NCBI GenBank assembly: GCA_963681505.1
Contig: OY811971.1
Location: 17,562,234-17,626,233 of the forward strand
DNA from: Eunapius fragilis
Lineage: Eukaryota > Porifera > Demospongiae > Spongillida > Spongillidae
Direction of reading: 5' to 3'
DNA: 64,000 nt
Shown here: one piece after another, positions 32,951 to 42,872 of the stretch
Position numbering within the stretch: position 1 is the first letter of the stretch
Layout of the letters: each line of letters begins with the position of its first letter
Made by a program: the position numbers and the translations under genes
Notes under the pieces: model-generated
Database searches by the model: none
What the model was told of the DNA's origin: nothing
What the model saw: the letters and a program-made list of their open reading frames with translations, nothing else

Positions 32951-33402
32951 GTATATCACCGTAAACTAACATTGCCACTTGGTTGTCACATGTTTTAATT
33001 TATTCATTGTGCCGCAGGAATAAGGTCTATACAGAAGTGAACAACAACTGATGAAATGGAGCCCGGTCGATCAGCATATTGCTAAGATTTGTATATATAT
33101 AATTATCAAAACAAACTTGAATCGACGAGAATTTGTACCCGGATCACTTTTTGCAGAGGCGGATCACTTTTTGCAGCCAAAAGTGATCCGGCCGGATCAA
33201 TTATTGCAACTAAAAGTGATCCGGCCGGATCAATTTTTACCCGGATCAATTTTTGCGTGACACACCCACCGGATGTGCAGGCCTGTACCAGTATGTACGC
33301 TGTAAACAGTTGTAGTCCATATACAGTGTATGGTATTGGACAGGGCAGGAATTTACCACTCCCACCCCCTATCCACCCTTTGTCCCTAATTTGAATAACC
33401 CA

Positions 33403-33800
33403 GGGAGAAAGCCAACAGTATACCATATCCACACTCAACAAGGCCAACAGTATAGGGAGAAAGCCAACAGTATAGGGAGAAGACCAAAAGTATAGGGAGA
33501 AGGCCAACAATATAAGGAGAAGGCCAATAGTATAGGGAGAAAGCCAAAAGTATAGGGAGAAGACCAAAAGTATAGGGAAAAGACCAACAGTATAAATACA
33601 AGGCGAACAGTATAGGGAGAAGACCAGCAGTACAGGGAGAAGGCCACCAGTCTAACAATAAAGGAAGAAGACCAACAGTATATAGAGACGCGCAATTAAC
33701 GGTTCGGGAGTAAAGGGAGAAGGCTACCACTGGTTACAGTACAGGGAGATGTCCACCATTATAGAGAGACGGCTAACTGTACTAGTATAGGGAGAGGGGA
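33403..33800 (+). repeat. ~20-bp minisatellite (CAACAGTATAGGGAGAAGGC)n
   Basis: About 17-20 units with substitutions (AAAAG, AATAG, CACCAG variants). ORFs on the minus strand rich in FSLYCWPSPYT are products of the repeat. Confidence 0.93.
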
Positions 33801-33871
33801 GAGGCCATATCTCCTCCTTCCTGACAGGGGCGGCGACAGAGGGGGGGGGGGGGGGGCAAGGGGGGCTTTAG

Positions 33872-33908
<37 letters not shown>

Positions 33909-33964
33909 ATTTAGCGATCGATCGGACGATGATGTGCTGCCGTATATAAGTACATGTACTCCAT

Positions 33965-34680
33965 TAATACGTCTAATGGACCTGGCGTCCCCCCGGGAGT
34001 ACATTTGTCTATGTGGTGTACAGTTATTCACGTTCTGCCAGTTTAACATCCCTTTTACATTTGACAATGCATGCTAGTCGTTTAGAGCTTGGCCCGAATT
34101 TCCAGGCTCTAATTCTTTTTCTCTGGTCCCAAGCAGACCCAAGCCCGAATGTCGAAGTGAAGCTATTCGATCGCGGTACGCGTAGTTAGTACAGAAGATT
34201 ACATAGAAATCTTGCATATCGCGATCTAATAGTTTCACTTTGAAACCCTGGCTTGGGATCAAAGAAAAATTATATCTTGGCAATTCCCAGCAAAAAGTTC
34301 TTGGACAAGATTCCTGCCCAAGACCTTGACCAACTTGCCCAAGATCTTTCCCAACTTGCCCAAGAATTTCCCAGGGTGCCAAGATTATGCCGGCCAAGTT
34401 CTGGCCAAGATCTTGGCCAAGATCTTACCCAAGATATGGCAAGATTTCGGCCTCCTGGCAAGATCTTGTCCTCCTGCCAAGATCTTGCTCTTCTTGGCAA
34501 GAATCTTGCCCAAGAACTTTTTGCTGGGTTTCGGGCCAAGCTTTAAAGGACCTGTACAACGAGCATGCACTGTCAAATGTTAAACTGGCTCAACATGGAT
34601 AAATTTATTTTCTAAGCACCGCGGTAGGCAAATGTATCCCCGGGAGGAGGTCCCGGTACATTAGACACTAACGCCACTGA
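33965..34680. repeat. Foldback with ~130-bp arms and palindromic filling
   Basis: 33965-34100 pairs with 34522-34680 (shared blocks CATGCATTGTCAAATGT, AAACTGG, CAAATGTA.TCCCGGG, AGCTTGGCCCGAA). The centre is the AAGATCTTGG-rich tract. Confidence 0.75.
34260..34545. repeat. Tract of CCAAGATCTTGG palindromic repeats
   Basis: Many overlapping short units of CTTGGC/GCCAAG and CAAGATCTTG, open in several frames on both strands because of the composition. Confidence 0.85.
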
Positions 34681-34842
34681 TGTTGCTGTTGAATTTTCCA
34701 CTACTAACGACGAACGCACCAGATATTTTGGTACTGTAGTTTTTACTGGGTGCTTTGAAACGAAATTCATGTGGTCATGAAATAATTATCGTATGTTCAG
34801 TTTAGCCCCCCAAATATGATAGGCTTCCGCCACCCCTGATTC

Positions 34843-35589
34843 CAAGATATGTACATAGGGCCGAACACTACACACTGCCGAATATACCTTACGCTACTAA
34901 ATTCACACAGTATACTGACCAAAATACCTGCGTCTCAGTAGATGAAAGCATGAAGGGCATACGTAGTTCGATCCCCGATGAAGCGCATACGTAGTTCGAT
35001 CCCTGCATGCATCATTGTGTCTAATTGAAGCGCTCCAGTGCGAGCTGATAAGTTATTTTAATTTGTGTATCGGTACAATTATAATTGTAATTCACAAATA
35101 GTGTATTGATACATGTAGTTAGTTACGTTTAAAGTTTATAACCCCCAAGGTATTGCGCAATAACTGCTTCGTTTATGAATAAATTATGCGCGGTAGAAAT
35201 TAAATTTCTGTCTTGATTTTAGTTTACGAATGGTTCATGGTATAACCATATAAAGCACAGATTCACAATCAGTCCGATTTATCGTAAATTATAAGCGTGT
35301 TTGAAATTCAATTTGAAAAGAAAAAGGAAGATGACCGACCGCCTATGTATGGGCCATTTCTCCATATGTTTGAATTAAATGTCATCGATGACGAAAATGG
35401 TATACGGAGTGACCAGATCTAGACTGATCAACACTCACCAACGTGTAAGCTGCTATAGTCTCTAACATCACTGCCCTCCAATGTGTTTGATGGCTAAGCA
35501 TACAGAAAAGGGCGCTTGGATCGTTTCAAAAGTTTACTCACGTGCTCGTCTCATATAGCATATTAGTATTCAATTAATAATTTATGGGT
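34843..35589. other. No gene seen
   Basis: A GCATACGTAGTTCGATCCC block occurs twice (about 34957 and 34986), resembling a tRNA B box but with no foldable tRNA. Confidence 0.45.
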
Positions 35590-35815
35590 AGCAAAATCAC
35601 CGGACCATTCTGGTAGTTTTTCAAGTTTTTGATATTCCGTGAAATCCAAAGGCTTCTATCAGATGATCTTTCCGCATCCAAAATTCGACTACCGGTACAG
35701 AATTTAAAACTAGTCATATATTTCCGGCAATGCGAGCGTTACTTTTCTTTTGCTAACCCTGGAAAATTTGACGAAGTATCACAAGGCACTGTGAAGAAAT
35801 ACTATATATAAGTGT
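35590..35815 (+). mobile_element. MITE family GGGACAGTGTCCAGC, copy 2 (eroded)
   Basis: GCAAAATCACC...TTCTGGTAGTTTTTCAAG and AATGCGAGCGTTACTTTTCT TTTGCT match the interior of the element at 23143-23392. Outer ends are damaged. Confidence 0.75.
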
Positions 35816-36539
35816 AGACATATACTACACTGAGGCCGTCGTGGCAAGTAGCTATAGCAGGTACCGTGCAGATGGGAGGCTTGCTTCTCTTAAGTAAACA
35901 TAACGTAAACACATTTATGGATATGTACAATGGAGTAACTCTGATGTAGAAAGTGTTCTGCTTATCAAGTGTTCCATCCCCCCCCCCCGTGCATGTGAAA
36001 TGTATTATCCATTAAATATTCCACAGTTCAGAGGTATTACTTTCCACTGTCCCGAACCCCCCGCGTATATCATAGTTGAAGCACAGTGAAACAGGATGCA
36101 TGAAACGTTTCAGGATATAAACCGCGTCACAGGACATCCGGTACACTTCAGAAATGGCACCTAATACAATTTACAACAATTTATATTGTAACGCGATAAT
36201 CCTCAAAGGGTAAACGAGTTCCCACGATCCCCCTGTTACATGGCATTCCAAATGTAATATTTATTTCCCGGCCGTCCGGACCTTTTACCAAAACCTATGC
36301 GGGTGCATGGGCGGCTATTATCCATTATTTATTAAAAATGAATACAATAACTATAATGCAATCTTACATCATTCTAGCAAAAGGCGGCACAACTGAGAAT
36401 GATGGCACTGTATATCAGGCCTGTAGCTGTTGATGTCTGAGAAGCAGCACGCAAGCTTTTTCTTTTACCAAACATCTCAAACAAATAAAATTCCGATAAT
36501 TAGAATAATGGACATAATAGAGACAATACGCGGGTGGTC
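35816..36539. other. No gene seen
   Basis: Mixed sequence with short C runs. No supported gene. Confidence 0.4.
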
Positions 36540-36660
36540 TATAATGACAGCCCCAATGTGAGGGGGGGGGGGGGGGGGGGGTGGGGGGGTGGGGGGGGGG
36601 GGGGCAAAATCCCCGGGCCCGGGCCTCAATGGGGCCCGGGCCTTTAGAGCCACGCCCTGT
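36540..36660. repeat. G tract and GGGCCCGGG-rich hAT-type end
   Basis: A G tract about 45 nt long, then GCAAAATCCCCGGGCCCGGG and ...CCACGCCCTG. The GCCCCGGGCCCGGGC block is shared with the end at 37310-37374, in the same orientation. Confidence 0.5.
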
Positions 36661-36792
36661 ATTAGTCACTAGGCACCCCCCCTCAGGCCTAGTCGATAAT
36701 GAATGGCTTACTTGCTAATTAGTTTCGGGGCCCAGACCGTTGTAACCAATCAGCGTCTTGGTTTACACTTTCTATTTAACGAGCGGCAAGAA

Positions 36793-37173
36793 TGAGCTAC
36801 CATCACCTCGACCATCACAAATCAGGCGCCCAGAAAAGAAGGGAAAAGGCAATGCGTGCTGAAGGGGTTAGAGGGCAGAATACGCTAAAACAAAATGGGT
36901 TTGATGTAAGTGATGGCGTTTAAAGATTTAATGAGATTGATGAGATTCGTGATAATCAGGGTCCGGTTACAGTAGCTGAAGCAGAACGATCTTTTAGTGT
37001 TATAAAAAGAATTAAGAACTATCTCCGATGAACTATGTGCCAGATGCGGTTGACTTCTTTAGGAGCATTGGCTGTAGAGTCAGAGTTGGCGAAACAACTA
37101 GATTTTAATGAAATAATAGAAACCTTCGCAAACAAAAAAGCGCGCAAGGCTGCCGTCTGCACTCCCTTCAATT
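36793..37173 (+). pseudogene. Internally deleted hAT (ZMYM-type) transposase
   Basis: N-terminal piece MSYHHLDHHKSGAQKRREKA...LKQNGF is followed within about 50 nt by the C-terminal hAT dimerisation block VTVAEAERSFSVIKRIKNYL R, then a stop, RLTSLGALAVESELAKQLDF and NEIIETFANKKARK. About 500 residues that normally lie between are missing. The product is a non-autonomous derivative. The right end probably is ...GGCTCTTGGCGGCCCTG at 37374. Confidence 0.72.
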
Positions 37174-37309
37174 GATGATTTGTGCGTACTGTATGTTTAT
37201 GTTTATTTTCTTCTTATTTAAAACTTGCTTCGTACATAATACAAACGGCAAACAACATAGCATGAATATATACAGTATTGTACAATAATGTATTATTAAT
37301 TCATTAGGC

Positions 37310-37374
37310 AAGGGGCCCGAGAAAAAAATTTGCCCCGGGCCCGGGCTGGCTCTTGGCGGCTCTTGGCGGCCCTG
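37310..37374 (+). repeat. Right end of the deleted hAT
   Basis: GCCCCGGGCCCGGGCTGGCT then two TCTTGGCGGC units and CCCTG. No matching left end was found near 36.7 kb. Confidence 0.45.
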
Positions 37375-37704
37375 TATAATGATGCGGGCGGAGGACGGGA
37401 AACAACAATCACATTTGTTATGACCTAAAAAAAACTTATGACAGGGCCATGCATGAAATTTTTATGTCAATCAGGAGCGGATCAATGGTCGAGTGCAATC
37501 TATTCTTTAATAGCTAGGCTGTTGCTGTGTGTAATTCTGAAGTCCAGTTGGATAAGTAGAGGCAGCTCTCCGCGTGGCACGATGCTAAAACCGGGCCAAT
37601 TAAAGGTATTTTATTGTATCTACTCAATCGTTCGCGTTATGCCATGCAGGAAACTGATATCCTAGTATATCGTAGGAAAATTTTACAGGCGCCTTATACG
37701 GCAA
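37375..37704. other. No gene seen
   Basis: Spacer before the duplicated segment. Confidence 0.4.
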
Positions 37705-37784
37705 GTGATAAGAGCCTGGTTTCAGAGAATTGGCTGTGTACCACGCCAGAGATAATATAGTAAGACCAGGCGCGGAGTGAATGA

Positions 37785-38588
37785 ATGAAGAGGATTGCCT
37801 TCTGGTCGCTGACTGCTTGTTTTATAAGCATTGCAGTAGCCGTTCCTTCTACGCCTCCATTTCTCCCTAACATACCAGGACAGCAGTGGGAGAAGGTCGG
37901 CTATATGGATATGTCTGATCCGGCCCAGCAATGTCCCGACTCTTGGGAAAAGATTGCGTCACCAAGAGTATCGTGCGGAAAGACAACCGGTACGTCATGT
38001 GAGTCAGTGAATATCAGCACTACCGGCGGTAGCTACCAACAGGTGTGTGGAAGGTTCCGTGGCTATCAGGTAGGATCTCCCGATGCCTTTGGATACAAGG
38101 TGCAATTGGGCTTGATAAATGTCAGTATCGAAAGTTCCTACGTCGATGGGATAAGTATCACGTACGGGTCACCTGGAAACAGACATCACGTGTACACATA
38201 CGCTGCTGGCTTATATGAAAGGAATGACCCGAGTAGCTGCCCATGTGCTGGGGGTGTGACCCCTCCTGAGTTCGTGGGGTCGGACTACTACTGCGAGTCA
38301 GGTAGCACTGACCAAAATTGGAATAGTTTGTTTTACTACAGCGACGTTCTCTGGGATGGACAGCAATGCGGCGGTATTGAGGACACGTGCTGCAGTCCAC
38401 CGAACCTCCCGTGGTTTTGCAAGACATTCCCTACGCCCATCTCTGAAGACCTTGAAGTTAGGATATGCACCGACGAAAGTCTCCTAAATGAAAACGTAGC
38501 CCTGGAGTTTTTCGAACTGTACATACTGCGTAAGTTAAATTGGTACACTAATAGAAGGGACTTGTGTGTTAACATTGTGAGTGCGTAG
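37785..38588 (+). CDS. Secreted cysteine-rich protein of a metazoan family without an assigned function, copy B
   Basis: Single exon, 267 residues, about 85-90% identical by eye to the product of 6120-6914, with the same signal peptide (MKRIAFWSLTACFISIAVAV). It differs mainly at about 105-117 (GYKVQLGLINVSIESS here versus WYRTIFDIEGN) and around LWDGQQCGGIEDTCC. This copy keeps LWDG, which agrees better with family members I recall than the LWDR of copy A. The open frame, signal peptide and conserved cysteines argue for a real gene. Substitutions spread along an intact frame suggest both copies were under constraint for some time. No domain name or function can be given. Confidence 0.85.
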   Translation: MKRIAFWSLTACFISIAVAVPSTPPFLPNIPGQQWEKVGYMDMSDPAQQCPDSWEKIASPRVSCGKTTGTSCESVNISTTGGSYQQVCGRFRGYQVGSPDAFGYKVQLGLINVSIESSYVDGISITYGSPGNRHHVYTYAAGLYERNDPSSCPCAGGVTPPEFVGSDYYCESGSTDQNWNSLFYYSDVLWDGQQCGGIEDTCCSPPNLPWFCKTFPTPISEDLEVRICTDESLLNENVALEFFELYILRKLNWYTNRRDLCVNIVSA

Positions 38589-38715
38589 AAAGGAAACGTG
38601 CTTGGAGCCTAGGTAAGAAACGTGCATACCCCAAGCCCTCAATGCGACGGTACGTTATAAGAGCACGTCTGTTTATTCCACAATAAGAAAAGTGTGCAAA
38701 ACTTTTAACCGTCAA

Positions 38716-38795
38716 TTGAAAACCAGCTACGTCCTCAAATGAGGACCAGCAACGTCCTCAATTGAGGACCAGCCACGTCCTCAATTGAGGACCAC
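38716..38795. repeat. 22-bp palindromic tandem repeat (3-4 units)
   Basis: Units of roughly CACGTCCTCAATTGAGGACC AG, each centred on the perfect palindrome GTCCTCAATTGAGGAC (one unit has AAATGAGG). Copy A has only about two. Located 130-210 bp after the stop codon. Confidence 0.88.
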
Positions 38796-39505
38796 AATTC
38801 AATATGCATTTTCATCCGTTAAGTTCTCTATACAATATTGTAATAGCTGAGGTAGTTCATTCACCGCCAGCGGTAGGTTGAAAAGCAATCACGATTCTGA
38901 CCTCATCTCATTGTGGGTTAAGTGTAATACTTTATAGTCTTCCCTTTGCAGACTTTGCGTCCTGTTGTTATCTTCACGTGCATACAATGCAAGGAGCTAT
39001 ATAAGGCTTCCTTTGGTGCGTGCTCTGTATCGTAAACTCACGGTACGGTGTATGCAGAAGAATTAGTTTGATTCTGAGTCGCACGCTCATTGCTGTTCAC
39101 CAGCGCGGGAAACGCCAAATTATTGGACTTCGACAATACTTTATCGTTTTTGGCGATAGGTTTAAAATTTTAGGGTGTGTAACCTCATTTAAAGAATGAA
39201 AATCAGTTTTTTCGAATAGTTAAAAAAGCTCATTGATTTTTTAATTCTGATCAGAAAACAAAATCGATTTTCCCGAATAGGTTTTATCAATTTTTTTATC
39301 GAAGGTTTTCTTACAGTGGATTTCGTAGCCTTATATATGCAGTATGTAAATGTAAGTTCTGTCTAGAGACTTATAAGTACATATGGCGAAGATGATATAT
39401 TCTCTGCATGGGGCGAAGCCGAGAGGACTGCCGCACCATTGCTTAGATGTCTGCTGACACAGCCTGTGCATAGATAATACTCCATTATCTATTAATGGCC
39501 TGTGC

Positions 39506-40184
39506 CTGGTCGACTTGTTAATATTGAACGAAGGTTAAAAATTAGAACTCTAATTATGCGATACATAATTCCCGAGGATATCCGGATATTACATTTTAAA
39601 AAGTAATCGGTCATTAACGAATTGCCGATTCTGAAGACGAATACCTAATTATCTCTGAATGGAGAACATAAACCAGTTATTTCGAATATAAAATAACCAA
39701 TTACCGATTTATCCGAATAATGCTTGCCGATTTGGTATTCTAACAGATTTGTTTTTGCGAATATCAGAATAACCCGATAATCGGGTACGCACCCTAGAAC
39801 TTTGAACACTTTACGCTTAACCGATTAAGGCCTAAACATGGTTTTTTATATAGAGGTTATTAAATATGGTCAGAAAAATGTTTTGTGGCAGGAAGGGGTA
39901 ATCCAACGATACCCACTGAAGCTGTGTTCATGAAGTAATTCAAATTGGTTTAATCTTTCTGTGGTTTGTGGTCGCATCCCCCCCAAATACCTTGGTAGCT
40001 GTAAACAACTCTTTGATGCCAATATGCGGCTACAGGACTAAATCGGTTAATACACATCCTCGATGTGCTAAAGGGGCGTGATCTGCATAGTGTTTGCTAA
40101 ATCGTCTATAAATTTATTGGATTGAAAGTGCGATAGAGGTTAATGTTATGGCTATTCAAAGGCAGTTTTTATTAACACGAGTAT
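39506..40184. other. AT-rich, no gene seen
   Basis: Rich in CCGAATAA/AACCGATT motifs. No ORF of interest. Confidence 0.45.
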
Positions 40185-40275
40185 TAAAACATTCTCTACG
40201 GAAAAGTTGGTGGTGTTAGGAATGGAAGACTATGGTGCATGGTGTAAAACGCAAGGAAGCAAGGCTTCTGACTGA
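40185..40275 (-). repeat. Dispersed ~95-bp repeat, copy 4
   Basis: The minus strand reads CCTTGCTTCCTTGCGTTTTA CACCA ... CACCACCAACTTTTCCGTAG AGAATGTTTTAATACT, collinear with the copies at 2300, 4090 and 12505. Confidence 0.7.
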
Positions 40276-40554
40276 AAAGGAAAAACACATTTTTTCCTTT
40301 TCAGCGTGTGTATAATATCACGCATTATAAGCTGGTATAACACATCAGCAAGAAAACATGTATGGCCTGAAGTGATACTGATGTGTGCAATAACCATTTC
40401 ATATAGGCCAAGTCCCTCCATTGACAATAGAAACAGCATACATATTCAACACTACTAACAGTCTCCACCATCTTGAGATTACATGGAATCCTAGGGTAAG
40501 GGATAAGTCCTCTTTTCAGTGCTGCATACCATGAGATACCATTATCACCCTCTC

Positions 40555-41368
40555 TAGAAAAGCAATGTGACAATGTACACAGTGAAGGTTGTCCGTGACG
40601 GTACCTCTGTTATTGGCCAAGGCTGTACTACTTGTACCACTGTGCCATGTTACTATGTCCAACAAGTCACAACCATGGTTACCAATATCACCATCGTGGT
40701 GGCTTCCATAAATGGAGATGTAGGTTCAGTAGCGCAGAACAGCACAACCAATCAATGTGAGTAATTCACCATTTACTTTTATCATGCGCATCAGAACTTC
40801 ATCAGATTGTGATATCAGATGCAAAATTGCTATAAATGAGTGCATATTTAATTTGCAGCAGATCCAAAAATATCATTCTGAATACTTTACTAAAATATTA
40901 TGGTTTACTTTTCATTGCTAAATGCATTATGTCATATGTATTAAAATGCACATTAAAATAATAAGTGCTTAGCTATTTATTTGTAGAACTTTGCATGCCC
41001 TAGCTTGCATACCTCTACATGTACAGATCCCCTCAATGCTGTGTTTCAAAATGCATCACTTCTGAAATATTCTAACTCTACAACAACCATTGGCTGCTCA
41101 TTCCTGAACAATCAGTCCTTCTACTGCATGGTGTGTTGCAGTACTGATCCCTCTGTCTCTCCTGACACAAGTGTACACAACATCTCCTCTACCAGAGGCA
41201 CAGAGGTGACTGTGGACCTTATTGGCCTCACCAGTGGTCAGGTGTACTACTGTAAGGCAGCGGCCACTAACACTGGCAACTCTACCAACTGTTTTGACTC
41301 AGTGGTTGGAGGTGTGAAGATGTTCTTCAGCTTAACAACTAAGTTCCCTATGGTGGCTGCTGATTCTG
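40555..41368 (+). CDS. Two FN3-like extracellular exons of a partial receptor-type gene
   Basis: Exon a (about 40555-40756, donor GTGAGT) encodes NVTMYTVKVVRDGTSVIGQ...NITIVVASINGDVGSVAQ. Exon b (41027-41368, acceptor TACAG, donor GTATGT) encodes PLNAVFQNASLLKYSN, TTTIGCSFLNNQSFYCMVCC and VDLIGLTSGQVYYCKAAATN. The exons join in a consistent phase. Tyr/Trp spacing and the L..G..Y...A.A block fit fibronectin-III-like repeats found in sponge cell-surface receptors. No signal peptide, membrane segment or cytoplasmic domain is found nearby, so either the gene is a fragment or its other exons lie beyond TE-rich sequence. Confidence 0.6.
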
Positions 41369-41544
41369 GTATGTGTATTCACAAATACATTCAGTTGGCA
41401 TTTATTTCTTTAAATTGCTAGATTATAGACATGCCATTAGATATGTGTACTTATTGGAAAGTAAGATGAACACTTTGCACACAGTGCATAAACATTTGTT
41501 GTAGAATTAGAACTTTAAGTTTACTTATTTAGACATACTGATTT
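41369..41544. other. Intron or downstream sequence, no gene seen
   Basis: Begins with a splice donor at 41369. Nothing coding recognised. Confidence 0.4.
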
Positions 41545-42235
41545 CTATTGGCCATAATCAAATAAAGTAATTGTATAACCTGAGGTTAGATGAACTCATG
41601 ATCCTGTTCAAAGTATTGCCTGCATGTGCATTCATGATGACACCTCATTGGCTTGCTGTAACTCTGTATGCAACTGGCCTACAAGGATTGGAGGAACATC
41701 ACATGTTAAACTATTATTTAACCTATATTTATGCTTTAAAACTATACCAATATATATATTCAATATGCTTCCTTGGTCAAAATAAATTTGTTTCAGTGTT
41801 TAAATCACAATAAGTGATAACTGCCATAATAGAGGTAAAACAAACCTTAAAAATTATGTATGCATGCAAGCAATCAATGCATTAAAAATACAATTATCCT
41901 AAATCAATGTTATTTAAAATGTTCATTCGCATTAAAAGGACAAACATGTTGAATCTATTATCGCTATTGGGCATAATCAAAGAAAGTAATTGTATAACCT
42001 GAAGTTAGATGAACTCATGGTCCTGTTCAGAGTATTGCCTTCATGTGCATTCATGATTGGCTTGCTGTACAGCTGACCTGCAATGCTTGGTGGAATGTCA
42101 GATGTTAAAGTATAGTCTAACCTATGTTCAATATACTTCCTTGGTCAAAATAAATTGGTTTCAGTGCTTTAATGATAACTAAATGATACTGCCATAATAG
42201 AGGTAAAACAGACATTAAAAATTATCTATACATGT
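41545..42235 (+). repeat. Diverged tandem duplication (~330 and ~280 bp)
   Basis: 41545-41875 and 41955-42235 share GTAATTGTATAACCTGA, GTTAGATGAACTCATG.TCCTG, CTTCCTTGGTCAAAATAAAT and CTGCCATAATAGAGGTAAAA in order. The second copy has lost about 50 bp. Non-coding. Confidence 0.88.
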
Positions 42236-42872
42236 GCTATGCATACTCAATAGGGTGTGAAACCTTTTTTATAAATCATAATCGATTATTTCGACTATGG
42301 AAAAAAGTCCAATCGATTTTTCAGGTTTATAGCAACTTGCAAATCGGTTAGTAGAAACTATAAATCGATTTTGGCGATTAATGCACTATTAATTTGCCAA
42401 CGATTACCTAGGTTTTTCCAGGTTTGTCCTTTTTTAATAATGGCACGATAAATCACAGTTTCTCAAGTCTATAATACTAGTATAGCCAGTTTTATTGCTC
42501 ATCAGTTACTTATGCCAACTTTAAATCATTAAAACAACAAAGATAGTATCCACAGGGACTGGGAACGATGTGCATGCCAATACTACGCCAAACCCATGAT
42601 TCAATGGCGGTGGATTGTGACCCGCAAGCATTTTTTTTTCACCGAAAAACACGTGACTATTTGTTTCCCCGCTACCATAGTACTCAGTACTAAGAATGGG
42701 AGAAGTAAGATTTTAGTTTACTGAGATAAAAATGATAAAAAAGTTTGTCCATCCCGCAGCTTGCGCTCTTTTCTTGTACAAAATGCCTTAAACACGTACA
42801 TGTATCATACCCATCCGCCACAATTGGCAGTTATAATCCATTATTCGCCCTCATGAGTCATTATACAATTTA
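42236..42872. other. AT-rich, no gene seen
   Basis: Contains AATCGATT motifs like those flanking the secreted-protein copies. No gene. Confidence 0.4.

Larger units (their letters stand above)
30768..33026. mobile_element. 2.26-kb element with SWIM/YqaJ gene, 31-bp TIRs and CTATAC duplication
   Basis: Starts ACCTTATTCCTGCGGCACAA and ends with its exact reverse complement; the perfect match runs 31 bp. CTATAC occurs at 30762-30767 and 33027-33032, while the left Ginger repeat (about 26617) shows the uninterrupted CTATACAGAAG, the empty site. The interior has a spliced SWIM-YqaJ gene on the plus strand and an ORF on the minus strand. No DDE transposase is recognised. The superfamily cannot be named; a 6-bp duplication does not fit Harbinger (3 bp). 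Confidence 0.85.
26383..33262 (-). mobile_element. Ginger1-type DNA transposon, with a nested insertion
   Basis: Termini TGTCACGCAAAAATTGATCC at 26383 and its reverse complement ending at 33262. The inverted repeats are about 476 bp (26383-26858; right copy 30522-30767 continued at 33027-33262 after the nested element). Excluding the insert the unit is about 4.6 kb. It carries a spliced gene with a retrovirus-type integrase and no reverse transcriptase, the definition of Ginger DNA transposons. Flanking 4-mers are CAGG and CACC, so no clean target duplication is visible. Confidence 0.82.
33825..34838. mobile_element. hAT-like MITE with CAGGGG(C/T)GGCG ends
   Basis: Left end CAGGGGCGGCGACAG at 33825; right end is the reverse complement of CAGGGGTGGCGGAAGC ending at 34838. 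A further copy begins CAGGGGCGGCGGAAGG at 63936. The flanks (CCTGA, ATTCC) do not match, so the pairing is tentative. A G tract, GGGGGGCTTTAGCCCCCC and a 50-nt C tract follow the left end. Confidence 0.5.
37705..39505. repeat. Inverted duplicated segment, copy B
   Basis: Reverse-complement partner of 5345-6985. It is longer mainly because of extra palindromic units (38716-38795) and a ~50-bp stretch (38955-39005) absent from copy A. The block GAGAATTGGCTGTGTACCAC upstream of the start is shared with copy A. Confidence 0.85.

Noticed and set aside
26383..33262. Polinton/Maverick or LTR retrotransposon for the integrase gene
   Set aside because: No DNA polymerase B, ATPase or capsid genes, no reverse transcriptase, no LTRs; inverted ends with integrase plus OTU fit Ginger.
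33106..33730. Membrane-protein-like ORFs rich in SLYCWPSPYT
   Set aside because: Generated by a ~20-bp minisatellite; no start or domain support.
34253..34602. ORFs rich in LPKIL/ARSWQ on both strands
   Set aside because: Produced by the palindromic AAGATCTTGG repeat tract.
34957..35005. tRNA gene or tRNA-derived SINE (GTTCGATCCC twice)
   Set aside because: No A box or cloverleaf can be drawn; the motif is part of a short direct repeat.
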